Part shown: piece by piece, positions 45,162 through 56,915 of the stretch
How the letters are laid out: each line of letters begins with the position of its first letter
Position numbering within the stretch: position 1 is the stretch's first letter
Assembly (NCBI GenBank): GCA_035048495.1
Contig: CM068542.1
Location: 38,345,109 to 38,409,108, forward strand
Direction of reading: 5' to 3'
DNA from: Euptelea pleiosperma
Lineage: Eukaryota > Streptophyta > Magnoliopsida > Ranunculales > Eupteleaceae
Length of the DNA stretch: 64,000 bases
The notes under the pieces: generated by a model
Databases searched by the model: none
The model's input: only the letters and a program-made list of their open reading frames with translations
Told to the model about the DNA's origin: nothing
Program-made: the position numbers and the translations under genes

Positions 45162-48100
45162 CTTAGAACGTGCATATAGAAATGTGAAGCATCAACGATG
45201 TCAGGGGCAGCCTGTATTTCAAACCCCAAAGGAAGCCAATTTCAATATCAAGTAATAATCAAAGCAAAAGTGATTGAAAAAAGTACCAGCATACCAGAGA
45301 CTGCATGAACACTATAGGAACATTCTGGAATAAGCCTTTCTCTCCTGATCACGTCTATCAGCAATCTGTAACCGATTTTTTAGCTTTCAAAACCGAGTTG
45401 AAATAAACATCTATGGCCTTAACATTTTTTATATTGGGTATAATCCACTGACCTTCTTCCTTGCAGCAGCAAGCTCCTTTTTTATTCCACCTAAAAGACA
45501 ACAAAGTAATTACACAAATACGAAGTAAAGAACTTATCATTCAGAGCTATGTTCAAAAAGTTGCCAATAAACTTGGAACTCAGCGGTCAACTTGCTTTGG
45601 CAAGGGTCCAGAAACCAAGTTCAAGCTCCAATGCTATAAAACAACTCATTCAATCAAAGACTTGACCGATCAATTATAAGAGGTCCAATTTGATATCTCG
45701 TGAATGACCAGTTAATGATTTCGCAGGTTCCAAGACCTAGATCATGCTATTCATGGTGTTTCAAGCTGTGTGAAACATGCATTTTTTGTGACTTAAACCA
45801 ACACAATCCAAAGCCCAGACATCATGGATTGTAGGATGCATGGACTTGGAACCTGTGTGACAATCTAGTTTGGTAGCTCAGGCTACCTGATGTTTCCTCT
45901 TATTATAATACAAGCTTTTTCAGTGATACATAGTCAAACTCAGACACCAAAAGGCTGTTCAGTGACAAGCTCATAACATCTAAGAAGGCAGTCAGCATGC
46001 TTAACGACATGATCACGTTATCAACACTATCAGCATTTCCTAGAATCAAGTCAGTACAAAACATCTCCACTAATTGTTGCCATTTAAATTGGCATCCAAG
46101 ACTACAAGCCAACCGCCAAATACACCCCAAAAGGTGGATCATGAGTCAAGTTTAAGTTAATTCAACATTACTTTGCACATTATAATAAAAACATGGTCAA
46201 ACTTAGAAGTCACCAACCATCATTTGGCTCCAATTCTAATGCCTTCTTGAAGCTTTCAACTGCAGCATCTATATCATTAAGCGCCATGTATGCCTGATAG
46301 ATCAACAGGACCTTTATTATTATGCATCATCAACCGATCAAAAAAATAGTATTTATTATGCACCTTCAAATTCTCCATGGAACAGCCAAAGATGCAGTAC
46401 AATACACTTGATTTTGTGAAATCTATTCATTATTTGAGCACAATACAAGCAAGCGACAGCCATGAGCACTAAACATAATTGGTAATCACACATTTATGGG
46501 AACTCATGAAAAAATTAAAGCAGGATTAAAGTACAGAAAGAACAAAATATAAAGGGGGAATGACATGGTGCATTTCTATGCCCATGAGAAGACATAAAAC
46601 CAAGTATATGATTACAAACCCATTAGTGTTTGAAATTGAGATAAGTAAATTCTGTACTGTAAGTCTGCCGTAGTGCTTAACAGCCATATTTTGCAATTGT
46701 ATGCATGTGTTGCAAAAGAAAGATTATGGGTTCAACCCCCCCCCAACTTATCCAATGCAATGGAAGACCAAAAACCAAAAAAAGAAAGCCTGATGTGAAT
46801 GGCAACTATATACTTGTGGTAATAAGTGATAAAAAATTATATTACGATAAAATGGAATATCCGATAGCCTATATGATGTGGACATCAAAGCATCACATGG
46901 ATTCTACCAATGGAAGACAAGGAAAAAGATTCTAAAGACCCCACATGTATGTGCATCATGAAGACTCCACATTGGAAAGATGCATGTGGGCTGCGTAGGG
47001 AGTTTTGAAAAGTTTTTATTTGTTTTCTAGGCTTATTTTGATGTTTTTTAGAGTTTTAGGTGTCTTTGCAATTGGCCCAATGTTAGGGGGCTTATTGTAA
47101 TTTTGGTTAGTTACATTAAGTTGCTGTACTTTTTATAGCCATTAGATTAGATAGATGGTTGAGATTAGATTAGGGAGTTTTGAGTTATTATATAAACTCT
47201 TTTAGTTATAATTTTTGAGGGATGATGAAATATATTGAATCTTGCTATTGAGAATTCTCTTGTGGAGTGCTCTCTTCTTCCTTGGTGAGAATCCAAGCTT
47301 CCTTGGTGTGAATCCAAGCTACTCGGTGCGAATCCGAAGGTAACTTTTCACTTTATCGCTTTTCTCTTATTCTCTTCTCTTATTATCTTTTCTCTCCATC
47401 TTTATTTTCTTTTTTTTTATCAAGTTTTTTACCATATCTCTTTTATCTCGAAACCCTAACCATTGATCACAACTATGAATAGTGTCACGTGAATAGTACC
47501 ACATGAATAGTGTCACGTGAATAGTAACCCTTCTCCACCAATTCTCCATACGTCACTCTAAACCCTCCCAAAACCCTCACCATAAACCCCAAACACTCCT
47601 AGATCCCTGTGGTAACCATTGAAATCCCTAACCTCTTCTCAAACCCTAATTTTCCATGGATTTTTTTTTTCGCCCGAAACTCGGCTAAAATCTGATAGTA
47701 AGCCCCGAAACTTGCCAGAAACCTTCCAGAACTTCAAATAACTTATAACATCTTGGAAAAGGAAGTCATTTCACATTGTTTCATCCCTTAACTGATTCTC
47801 TAAGCTTGTTGGAAGTTCCACCTTCCATTAGATCCTTGCCGTTAAAGCAACGAGTCTAATATTGTGGGATTGTGTGAAGGCCTTGAATTTTAATAAATTT
47901 ATTTGCTTAAATTTGATTATTTGCGTATGATTAGCATAAGAATTTATTATTTTATTGTTCTTAATAATTTTCTGTTAATCTCAACAATTAGTTTGAGGCC
48001 TTCACACCCGTCCTGCATCAATATAACTACATTGTGATTACCCATCTATACTTAAAACTAACCGACGAATTACAAAGCATATATGCTACTCTAAATGCAA

Positions 48101-51100
48101 ACAGGGGCCTATTTCCTTGTCCATGAGAATAGTTGTGCAACATGGGCCGTTGTTGTGTACAGCCATTAAATTCCTTTTTTTTAATGTATTATGTTGTTTG
48201 AAGAAGATTTATCTTAATTTCTTGACTCAAGAAAATAGTCAAAGTCGGGGTGTTATTCAAATTTAATTATTATGAATTTAACACTTAAGGTAAATTTTTG
48301 GCCGCGTAAGTGCCTGAGGAACACATATCGCTCATCTGGCCCCTGTTGGCTTTCTCGACACTGACAAATTCCAAAGCATGGTTTTAAAAATCGAAATAAT
48401 TTGGCAAACTTAAGCCTAATTATTTCGGATTTGGGTGGTCAAATTGAAGTTCTAAAGTAATCTATTTAATAAAGACACAAACACGTGTGTCGGTCGACAC
48501 TAATACGGAGTGTCAGACACACTGACCCCCACAAACTGATACTTCGGCACTTACGTACAATTCATTCGTTATGCTAAAAGATAAATCTTTTAAATACTTT
48601 TAGTCCATGTTAAGTATACAATGTGGAAAGAATGTATTAAGATTAAGCTGATATACATTCAATCACATAAACAATATATAATAATAGCTGAAAGCAAAAC
48701 ATTTAAATAAATTGAATTTTGTTTCAAAAAAGTGTGTCTGCATGTGTCCGACGTGTGAATACGGCAAGGTGTCTGACATGGCAATTTCTTAGAAAACGGG
48801 TATCCTTGTTATATTGAAAGTAATAAAAATTTACAAAAATTTGCTATTAATTTGCCAAATTCAAAAAATTTGATAAATTCATAAACTTCTGCATATTCAG
48901 TGCCATTTCATCTTTAATACATTATATTGTTTCTTTCTTTTAAAATGCACCAAAAATCACAAAAGGCAGTCATCTCCCCAGAATTAGCTAGCAAACTTCA
49001 GAATGGCCAGTGGACCATCATTGAATGAGTACAAGTAAACTCATAGGCATGACCCAAAGGATATAAAAGGATCACACACACATTTTGCCAAACACGTACG
49101 AAACGACTTGAAACCTTCAAGCTTGAATAAACAAAAGAAGTTGAAAAAAAAAACCTTACAATTTGATATGTATCATGAGACTTTGAGAACAAACAAAATG
49201 TAAAAGCAGCAATGGGATATCCATAGAGATTACTAGGGAGCATCTAGATTTTAAACAGACTTCACTGTTCAAAAGAGAAATCCTTCTCTCATGCACTTAC
49301 GAGACCCAGTAATTAAAATTCTTATTAATGGGAGATACCAACCTGACCTTGGCGAAACAGAGCTTTCACATTTCCTTCTCCTTCACGCATTGCAAAGTCG
49401 GTATCCAACAACGCTCCTTTCAGATCTCCTAATTTCAACTTGCAAGCCTAAAGAAAGCATAGCACACATCATTAGAAAAGGAAAATTAAAGGGAGAATGA
49501 GATCAGAATTCAATGTACAGCTGGCAAATAAGCCTAAATAAGGAAAACACATGCCATCAAACAAGATAAGTGATCATGTCCTCTAAAGCAAACACCCACA
49601 GAGCCAACAGTATCTCTAAAACCTAAATATACCATGAAAAATATTTCAAACTTCAAGACCAAAATATGGATGATTGCCACCGAACATACCCACTATTGTG
49701 TGAAATGACTGTGTACCAAATGCACAAAAGTTTTGACGGTAAACATCATTGACAGGAAAACTCAATAATACGTCCGTGATATATTTTTTGACTCTAAGTT
49801 TCCCTTCTATGTCAAGTCCAAAATATGTCAAATGCTAACTCACCTCATCACAATAAGCAAACAAAAGGATGATGCTTTGAAATATTATAATAACTGAAAG
49901 ACAAGTGATTCCCACAACGATGCATATCTACGTGGATAACCAATTCCAACCATTTGTACTTGAAATTCCAAAAAAGAAACTACAGGACAACCAAGACAGT
50001 GGCTCTCTCTCCCCTCTCATAGGTAACTACTTAGCCTAGTGGTTATGTGCCAACGTCAACGTTTTCCCTAATGACTGGAGTTATAAAACAATAAAAGTTT
50101 AACTTCACACTTATGTTGCTATTTATAAAGACTGGCAAAAGAAGCATTTTCTTGTGGATATTTTGAAGGAAAAAAGAAATGAGCAAAAAAACACATCATT
50201 TTCAACAAAGCGAGCTTATATAGTTCTAAATTTTGGTTGTACAAGATGGATCAATTGGACTTAGATTGGACTAGAGTAAACTTTGGCTATGCATGCTTGA
50301 GCTTCTTAAAAGCCAGTCGTTGAAGTCTTGTCGTGATCCAAGTATGAGATAACAGCAGCTTAACTTGGCATAGGCCATTGCACCTATTGGTTTTAGCCCT
50401 TTAGGATTAATGCGATGCATTAAAATCATTCACAAGCTTGGCCAGGCTCTGCTTTTAACAAGTGCCCCATCACAACTAAAAGGTGATAGTTGTGTTAAAC
50501 GACCAATGAGTCAGCTAGATGACCAGCAATTGAAAGAACGAGACTAAATGTTGTAATCTTGTACCCAAACCTATCAACGAATCTGAAAACTGATCAACCA
50601 TGTTAAATAGTGATATAAGAATTTTAATAAATAACCGAGAAACTTTGGAAGTTTTTAACAAACCTATGAAAGAGATTTGAGTAAACCAAGGGAAATATTT
50701 AAGAAATCAAAATCAATAAGTATTTAGAGATAAAAATAGATTCAGAAAACTTGTTGGATGAGAAGGAAGGAAAGGAGTTTACTAAAACAAGAGGGAAGAA
50801 GAAGAAGTGCTCTCTTTATACAAAACAACCACCCGATTTCGTTTCTCATCTGATTTCAGAATGAAAAGTGTTATTACTATCTTAGAAAGCTGCTTAGTTT
50901 TCTAACCACTGTGCATTTTTCAACCCATATGATGCTTAGATATCTTGATGATTTCCATTTCAGATTTCAGATATTGAACAATGCTCCAAATACTTATGTT
51001 AAAGTGTTCAACACATCCATCAAGTGGTAACCAGATAAGCTTACAGAACTATTTGTGAATATCTGTGACTTTGTCTTCCTCAAATATGAACTCTTCTCTG

Positions 51101-52176
51101 CACAATCAAAGAAATATACAAGTGAGACTGGAACTAAGGAATGGTAACAATAGTAATGCTAATCACCGGGATAATTCAAAGAAGAACAATATTACTTGGA
51201 GAAACTAGGTGGTTCACCTTCATCAATGTCTTCTTTCTCCCAGCAGACATCCAAGAAGCGCAAAGCCTTCCGATACTTTCTAAGAGCCATCTTATAGTCT
51301 TGCTTCTGTATGCAACAACAGTTAAGTTACGTCACGCGGGAAAACAATTGAAGATCACAAATTGAACACAAAGATCCAAATGTTAGTTTTGAGACACTAA
51401 TGAATGGGACTGACAAAGAATTATGGAATCTTGTCAGATATGACGAAGTAATCAAATGTATTTGCAGAACATACTATAGATCCTTGGTACCCAAAATAGA
51501 ACAATAGTGGAAGTAGTAGTAATATTAACAATGATATAATGATGATGCAGATGATGAAACCAATGTTGATGAAATAAAAGTTAATAAAACCAGAGGCAAG
51601 CATACGGTTCGAACAGAAACGTGATTTTATACCAGTTACCTTGTAGCTTTCATTTCCAAAAGTTTTAACAGAATCTACAGCATTCATCCACCAAGAAATC
51701 TCATTCGGTTTCTCATCAAAGTCAGCTGGCCAATCAGGATAAGTATCACCATCTTTAAAAAAATTAGAAATCCCATCATCTGCCCCTTCCAGAATTTCCC
51801 CACAATCCACAATTACAACGTCAAGAGACGGATTATCACCATCAACAATAGTAACATGCTCAATGGAACGAACCACTCCCATGCCTTTAATTACCTTCCC
51901 GAAAATAACATGTTTTCCATCTAGATGAGAGGTTCGAGTAGTAGTAATAAAAAACTGAGACCCATTGGTGTTAGGGCCAGAGTTGGCCATTGATAACATT
52001 CCTTTCCTTTCATGTTTCAATTCAAAATTCTCATCTTCAAATTTCAACCCATAGATGGATTCTCCCCCTTTGCCATTCCCAGCAGATATGTCCCCACCTT
52101 GTATCATAAAACCTTTGATAATACGATGAAAACAGACACCCTGAAATGAATGTTGAGCTAATATAAGTAGAATGAA
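45162..52176. repeat. distal unit of the direct segmental duplication
   Basis: Counterpart of 32722-37442. It is longer because it keeps exon 6 and an ~1.8-kb repeat-rich stretch in intron 6. Confidence 0.9.
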
Positions 52177-53537
52177 TGAAGCAAAGCCCAAGACCAATTG
52201 TTTGAGGAGTGGACAGAGCCAAAATGTTACAGATAAGTACAGCCCTTTGCAGCAATTGAAATCAGACACTCAGTCCTATTCAGTGTATGGAGCTAGAAAA
52301 AGGCTTACATAAAAAAGGTTTGTAAGAGGTATATGCTATTACAGGATTTGAAAACAAAGTTTAGATTAGATAATATCCAGTTTTGGGTCAGAAAAATTTA
52401 TCCTAAGATACTGAAAAAATATTGCAACAATTAGATATCATGGTCGAGGTCTCAATGATGCAAGCAACTTATTAATACATCAAATCCACTCAAGAAGAAG
52501 AACAGTTTCATTCCAAAGCTAGCCAGTGTCAAGTCAACTTTAGGAATTGAATGGGGTAAAATGGATTCTAAGTTCCAAAAAACAATAAGAGCTTATGAGC
52601 TTAGTTTCGGCAATTGTTTCTCAATTTGCTTCTCCACCATTAACAATCTACCCTTACAAGTTACAACCTCACAAAAAATAAGAAATTAAAAAACAAAAAA
52701 AATAGAGGGGAAGAAAGTACAGACTTGTCACTTAACAGAATAAAAACTTACATTTTTAAAGAAATAGAGAGAAAATCAAAGAATTGCCACCATTACAATC
52801 ATTCATTCAATAATGATTACTCATTCATTGCATAAAAAACTTTCTAATTTAATTAACGTGATATTCGATTAAATGAAACTCATTAAAAAGAATAACATCA
52901 AAGACAAAGCATTAAAATAAATAATATTGCAATTGAAAAACTGATTCCCTCCAAGAATTCGCTTTAGAACTGCTTCAAAAAATCAATAAGGTACTTAAAT
53001 TCACAAATTCAAATGTGTATTTGTGCTCTCCAATTACTCAATTGCTCAACATTGTTGATACACCCTAATTAATCGATATTGTGTAAGAGAAGAAACTTTT
53101 TCAACAAAATTTAAATATAATTCAATATCATACTGCCATATCCATAACATATTTCCTTACATGGTGATAAATTCAAATGCGAAAAGCAATAATTGATGCC
53201 GAAACTTAAAGATTTTAAAAAAAAAAAAAAAAAAACTGAAGTCTAATGGTTTCCATAGAAGTAATTCAAACGGAAATTATGCAAAAGTAATTGATTTCCT
53301 TAAAAAAAAAAAAGTGTTGTTCTGAAAATTATCGAAAATCAACTATGGCCATGATTTCAGAACAATCCATGATTCAAACCAACAGTTCCATAGACGTTAA
53401 GTCATTGATATTAAAAAGACAGCAATGTCCTTTCTTGAACAAAAATCACCGGCAATCAAGAACATAACGAAGCCGTGACTTTTCATAAAAGCCGTGGGTA
53501 TTGCAGTCTTTATGTATAAGAGAATCATAAAAACTTC

Positions 53538-53573
<36 letters not shown>

Positions 53574-53742
53574 TGTAATGGAGAGGAACACCGGTGTTGG
53601 GACCAATGGCCTTCTCGCCAGTGCAGAGAGCCCTGAAATTCTCAGCTGTTTTAGGCACCACATCACTAAACAGCTCCACCACTATCCTCCCTTCAAGCTC
53701 TGCTCCTATGCTTATATCTAAAAAGCACCGTGGGTTCACCAT
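45312..53742 (-). CDS. CYP40: cyclophilin-40 (peptidyl-prolyl cis-trans isomerase with TPR domain; SQUINT type)
   Basis: Eight exons on the minus strand: 53742-53572, 52140-51640, 51305-51218, 51097-51045, 49447-49343, 46293-46218, 45490-45453, 45365-45312. They join in frame to 361 codons, the length of Arabidopsis CYP40/SQN. The PPIase domain (about 1-175) shows [27 protein letters not shown] and GSQFFITT. At the cyclosporin-binding Trp position it has His (SHLDGKH), as is usual in CYP40. The TPR domain (about 205-320) includes [17 protein letters not shown] and [19 protein letters not shown]. The C-terminus is [19 protein letters not shown]40 is a cytosolic HSP90 co-chaperone; in Arabidopsis it supports AGO1 loading and vegetative phase timing. 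All introns are GT-AG. Intron 1 begins GTCTCTCTC, running straight into a GA/TC microsatellite. A degenerate twin lies at 32870-37408. Confidence 0.95.
46930..48300. mobile_element. retrotransposon-like debris in intron 5 of the intact CYP40 (between exons 5 and 6)
   Basis: About 46935-47345 looks like an LTR (AT-rich, TATATAAACTC, followed by repeated CTTGGTG..GAATCC words). It is followed by GAATAGTGTCACGTGAATAG repeats like those after the copia primer site near 21100. At 47870-48010 GTGTGAAGGCCTTGAA and TTGAGGCCTTCACACC form a separate inverted pair. No coding remnant. The assignment is tentative. Confidence 0.4.
53542..53570. repeat. (GA)n microsatellite adjoining the exon 1 donor of CYP40
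   Basis: About 14 GA units. On the transcribed strand this is a (TC)n tract beginning one base after the GT donor at 53571-53570. Confidence 0.9.
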
Positions 53743-54330
53743 CTCCTCCTCCTCCTCTATCTCTCCTCCTCCGTCGAATAAAAAAGAAAAAATAAAACCC
53801 TAATCCTGTTTTTCTTTCGAACCGACAGTAGAAGCCTCTTCGACTTCCGAGTTACCCACCACTGCAATATTCAATTCAAACAAACACTATTTACGACGGC
53901 CACTTGCTAAAATACGCTGTGTTACAAAAACAGATAAGACTTTTTTTTTCTTCCGCTCTTTTTGTTATTATGTAGGGCGTTTCGACCGGTGATGCCGGAT
54001 ACGGAGCAGTTAACGAGGGTTGGTTTATGTTTTCTACGATAGTGTTGTACTATGCGCACTGTGCGCATGCTTGTTAGCACGTCACCAAATTGATAAACAA
54101 CGCCATACGTGGCCGTCGTATTGCTTGTCGTTAATCGTTACAAGCAAACGTGGCCGTCAGCTGCTCGCGTCATTCCGTTTGTAGCACAGTGGACAAGGTT
54201 TCTCGTTGTAGGGAGTGGGGACCTGTGAGCTGTTTAAAACAGTAAAGCGTGCGATACCGAATCTGTCCTTTTTTAAGGGGATGATAACGAAAGGAGTATA
54301 GACTGTATAGTAGATCGTTTTAGAAAAACG
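53743..54330. promoter_or_regulatory. CYP40 promoter and leader region
   Basis: A CT/TCC-rich leader (53743-53775) precedes the ATG. The telo-box-like AAACCCTAA at 53796-53804 is common near starts of plant housekeeping genes. No TATA box was seen. Confidence 0.4.
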
Positions 54331-54339
54331 TTGTGACGG

Positions 54340-54790
54340 CCTTTATACCGGTAACGCCCCGAGTCCAACCCCGTTACATTATTTAATAACTCCCAAAACC
54401 GAAAACGGGTTTACCGTTATAACAGAAATAACGGCTGTTAGCTTGGAAAATTTAATTTTACACCATTATGAATATTCTGACTTTCTTTTACCTAGGATGT
54501 AACTGATGGGATATGTTATAAAGGCCGTCATAATTTATAATTTTATATCGGTATAATGAGTCACGCCAGTCACATCTGTAGAAAAAGAGGTTAAAAATAT
54601 TATTTTATTATTATCATAATCTCGATAACGATAAAATAGCCTTTTTCTTTTTCAAAAACTGGAGGCCATTATTTCCTCTAACACGATCGTTATAATGCTA
54701 ATCTCATTTTCTCAGTTTTAGGGCGTTATTTTCGAAATAATATAACGGGGTTGGCGTTACTGTTACAAACTTACAAAAGCCCTTATAATA
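54340..54790. repeat. T1-family sequence
   Basis: CCGGTAACGCCCCGAGTCC at the left and GGGGTTGGCGTTACTGTTAC at the right, with many ATAACGG words between, match the T1 family in inverted layout. Confidence 0.5.
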
Positions 54791-54814
54791 TTGGGTCGGG
54801 CTCCAGTAACATGA

Positions 54815-54967
54815 CACAATATGAGCCACGTGGCACACTCTTAGAGTACTGTGACCGTATCGATTTTTGGTCAATCCCTAGGTGGACCTACGAACCAAAA
54901 ATCAGCCTGATTAGTGATTTCTAGGCGTTGGATCTCTCTCAGCCTGATTAGTGATTTCTAGGCGTAG
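54815..54967. repeat. half M1 element with local tandem duplication and (CT)n tract
   Basis: CACAATATGAGCCACGTGGC starts the arm. CAGCCTGATTAGTGATTTCT is doubled at 54905 and 54940 and is followed by (CT)n at 54973-54994. Confidence 0.65.
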
Positions 54968-54999
54968 GCGTTGGCTCTCTCTCTCTCTCTCTCTCAGCG

Positions 55000-55575
55000 A
55001 AAACACGAGTGCCAATATCCCGTCCTTTATAAACTGTACGACAGTAAATAAGTACTACAGAAGAACCTGGTGCACAAGCAAGGCATCAGGATTCAGGGCC
55101 AACTATTCAACGGGTTTCAATCAGGAGATCTTTTTGGTCAAAAGTAACTTGATCAGATGAATTTGCAACCATTTGATTTATAAATTATTTTTAAAAGGGT
55201 TCACAATCAACTTGGTCTAAGGAATTGGAAAGATCAGATAGTTGTTACCATCCTACCCGTTGGTTTTACATAGGAGATCTCGAGAGTGAGAAACACTGAA
55301 TGGTGGATCTTGATCCACTGCATGAATGCAAGGGTATCCTGAGATTGTTCTTATAGATGATCATCCCTCATGGTTGAATCCACTTGGGAATGACAAAAAT
55401 ATCTAGAAATAGCCAATGGGGAGGAAAATAGGACACCCCACCATTAGTCCCTTGCTCCCCCAAATTAATAAAACAAATAAGCTCCCAAGATGTGTTGCTA
55501 ATGTCACTTTTTTTTATCTAAAACATTTTGTTTATTAGGGAATGTAGGGCCAAGAAATGCCGACATGATTTAAAT
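55000..55575. other. intergenic, no gene recognised
   Basis: No feature could be assigned. Confidence 0.35.
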
Positions 55576-55578
55576 TAT

Positions 55579-56251
55579 GGAATTTAAAAAAAAAAATACG
55601 AAATTAAAGCAATTAATAAAAAATAATACTTGTTTTTTGTTTTTAAAAATTTTAAAAATAAAATACAAAACGCCATTTCAATTGGCGTCAACACGTTGAA
55701 GCCAATTGAAATGGAGTCGGATTCGATTTATTTCGAAATGGCCGAAAATACCCCTATCCGAAAATGACGCCAAATGGCTTCAAAATTGTTTTGACTCCAA
55801 TTGAAATGGCGTCAAAATTGTTCTGGCGCCATTTCAATTGGCGTCTAAATAAATCTTTTTTCTTTTTTTGAAAAAAGATGAAACATGGCGGGTTTAGTCT
55901 TGAGGAAGCACGATTTTTGTTACTCGTCGCTGCCATCTGGGCCCACTGACCGCATGGATGTTTAGTACTAACCTTGGTGGATATACACACCAATCACTCT
56001 GATTGGTAATCTCTAACCCTTAGATTTTATACCAAATCTGACTCTGTTTCAATAGCGTCAGATTTGATATTGACGCCAGATCAAATTTGTCGCCAATTCA
56101 ATCGGCGTTTCTAATGGCTATCGATAAGGTTATTTTGGGGATTAATTGTCAGGAAAGTTGATGCCAATTGAAATGGCGTTTTGTATTCTTTTTTAAAAAT
56201 AAGTACTATTTTTTATAAATTGATTTAATTTCGTTTTTTTTTTAATTTCCC
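55579..56251. mobile_element. TIR element with repeated GCCAATTGAAATGGCG palindromes
   Basis: The ~110-bp left end (GGAATTTAAAA..CGAAATTAAAGCAATT..AATACAAAACGCCATT) and the inverted right end (GGAAATTAAAA..CGAAATTAAATCAATT..AATACAAAACGCCATT) match closely. The word CGCCATTTCAATTGGCGTC or its inverse occurs at least six times inside. A fragment of the M2 family (GTTACTCGTCGCTGCCATCT) sits in the middle at about 55917-56030. Non-coding. Confidence 0.78.
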
Positions 56252-56915
56252 TATTAAATTTAATGGAACAATATCACATACTTTTTTGGGAGGAATAATG
56301 CTGTCATGCGCCACCTCTGACACCGGGCACGAGGCTAGCACTGCTCTTTTTGGAATAAAGCGGGTGATATCGCAACCTCACTGTAATCTTCATATTAAAC
56401 ACCCTTCCAATAAGAATTGTATAATCTATTTTGCATGCCGGCCTCTGGACCTCATTGGTTCTTGGCTCTCTACGCACATTAGCGAGGATGGATGTTAGCA
56501 ATATCTTCTCATCACATAATAGGTATCTTAAATGCGGATTAAATAAACTAGATCTGATTAGATAAATGATATATGGAATCAACTAGTACATACTTTTTGT
56601 TTCTTCAGAAGAGTTTTTTTCTGACTAGTTACCTGGGTCGACCAACATGCTTACAATGTGGGCTAGTTTTAATCTTTACCGAGCAGGATTCATGTACTGC
56701 TCTACATACAAAGAGAATAGGGTAGCTTGGTGCAGAAGAATCTTCAGTCGGTCTGCCATTTATTTCCAGTAGCTGACTAGGGAGTCCCCTAGTTATGAAG
56801 CTTCATTTATTTTCCTTCCATTTTATTGGAACAAAGAATCCCACTAAACAACCTACGAGTGTTTTTACTGAAACCCTCGTACTGTTGCAAGCTTACATGT
56901 TGTTAGTATCCAATT
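56252..56915. other. 3' flank of NAD+ synthetase gene and spacer
   Basis: The 3' UTR of the minus-strand gene should lie just below 56916. No other feature was recognised. Confidence 0.4.
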
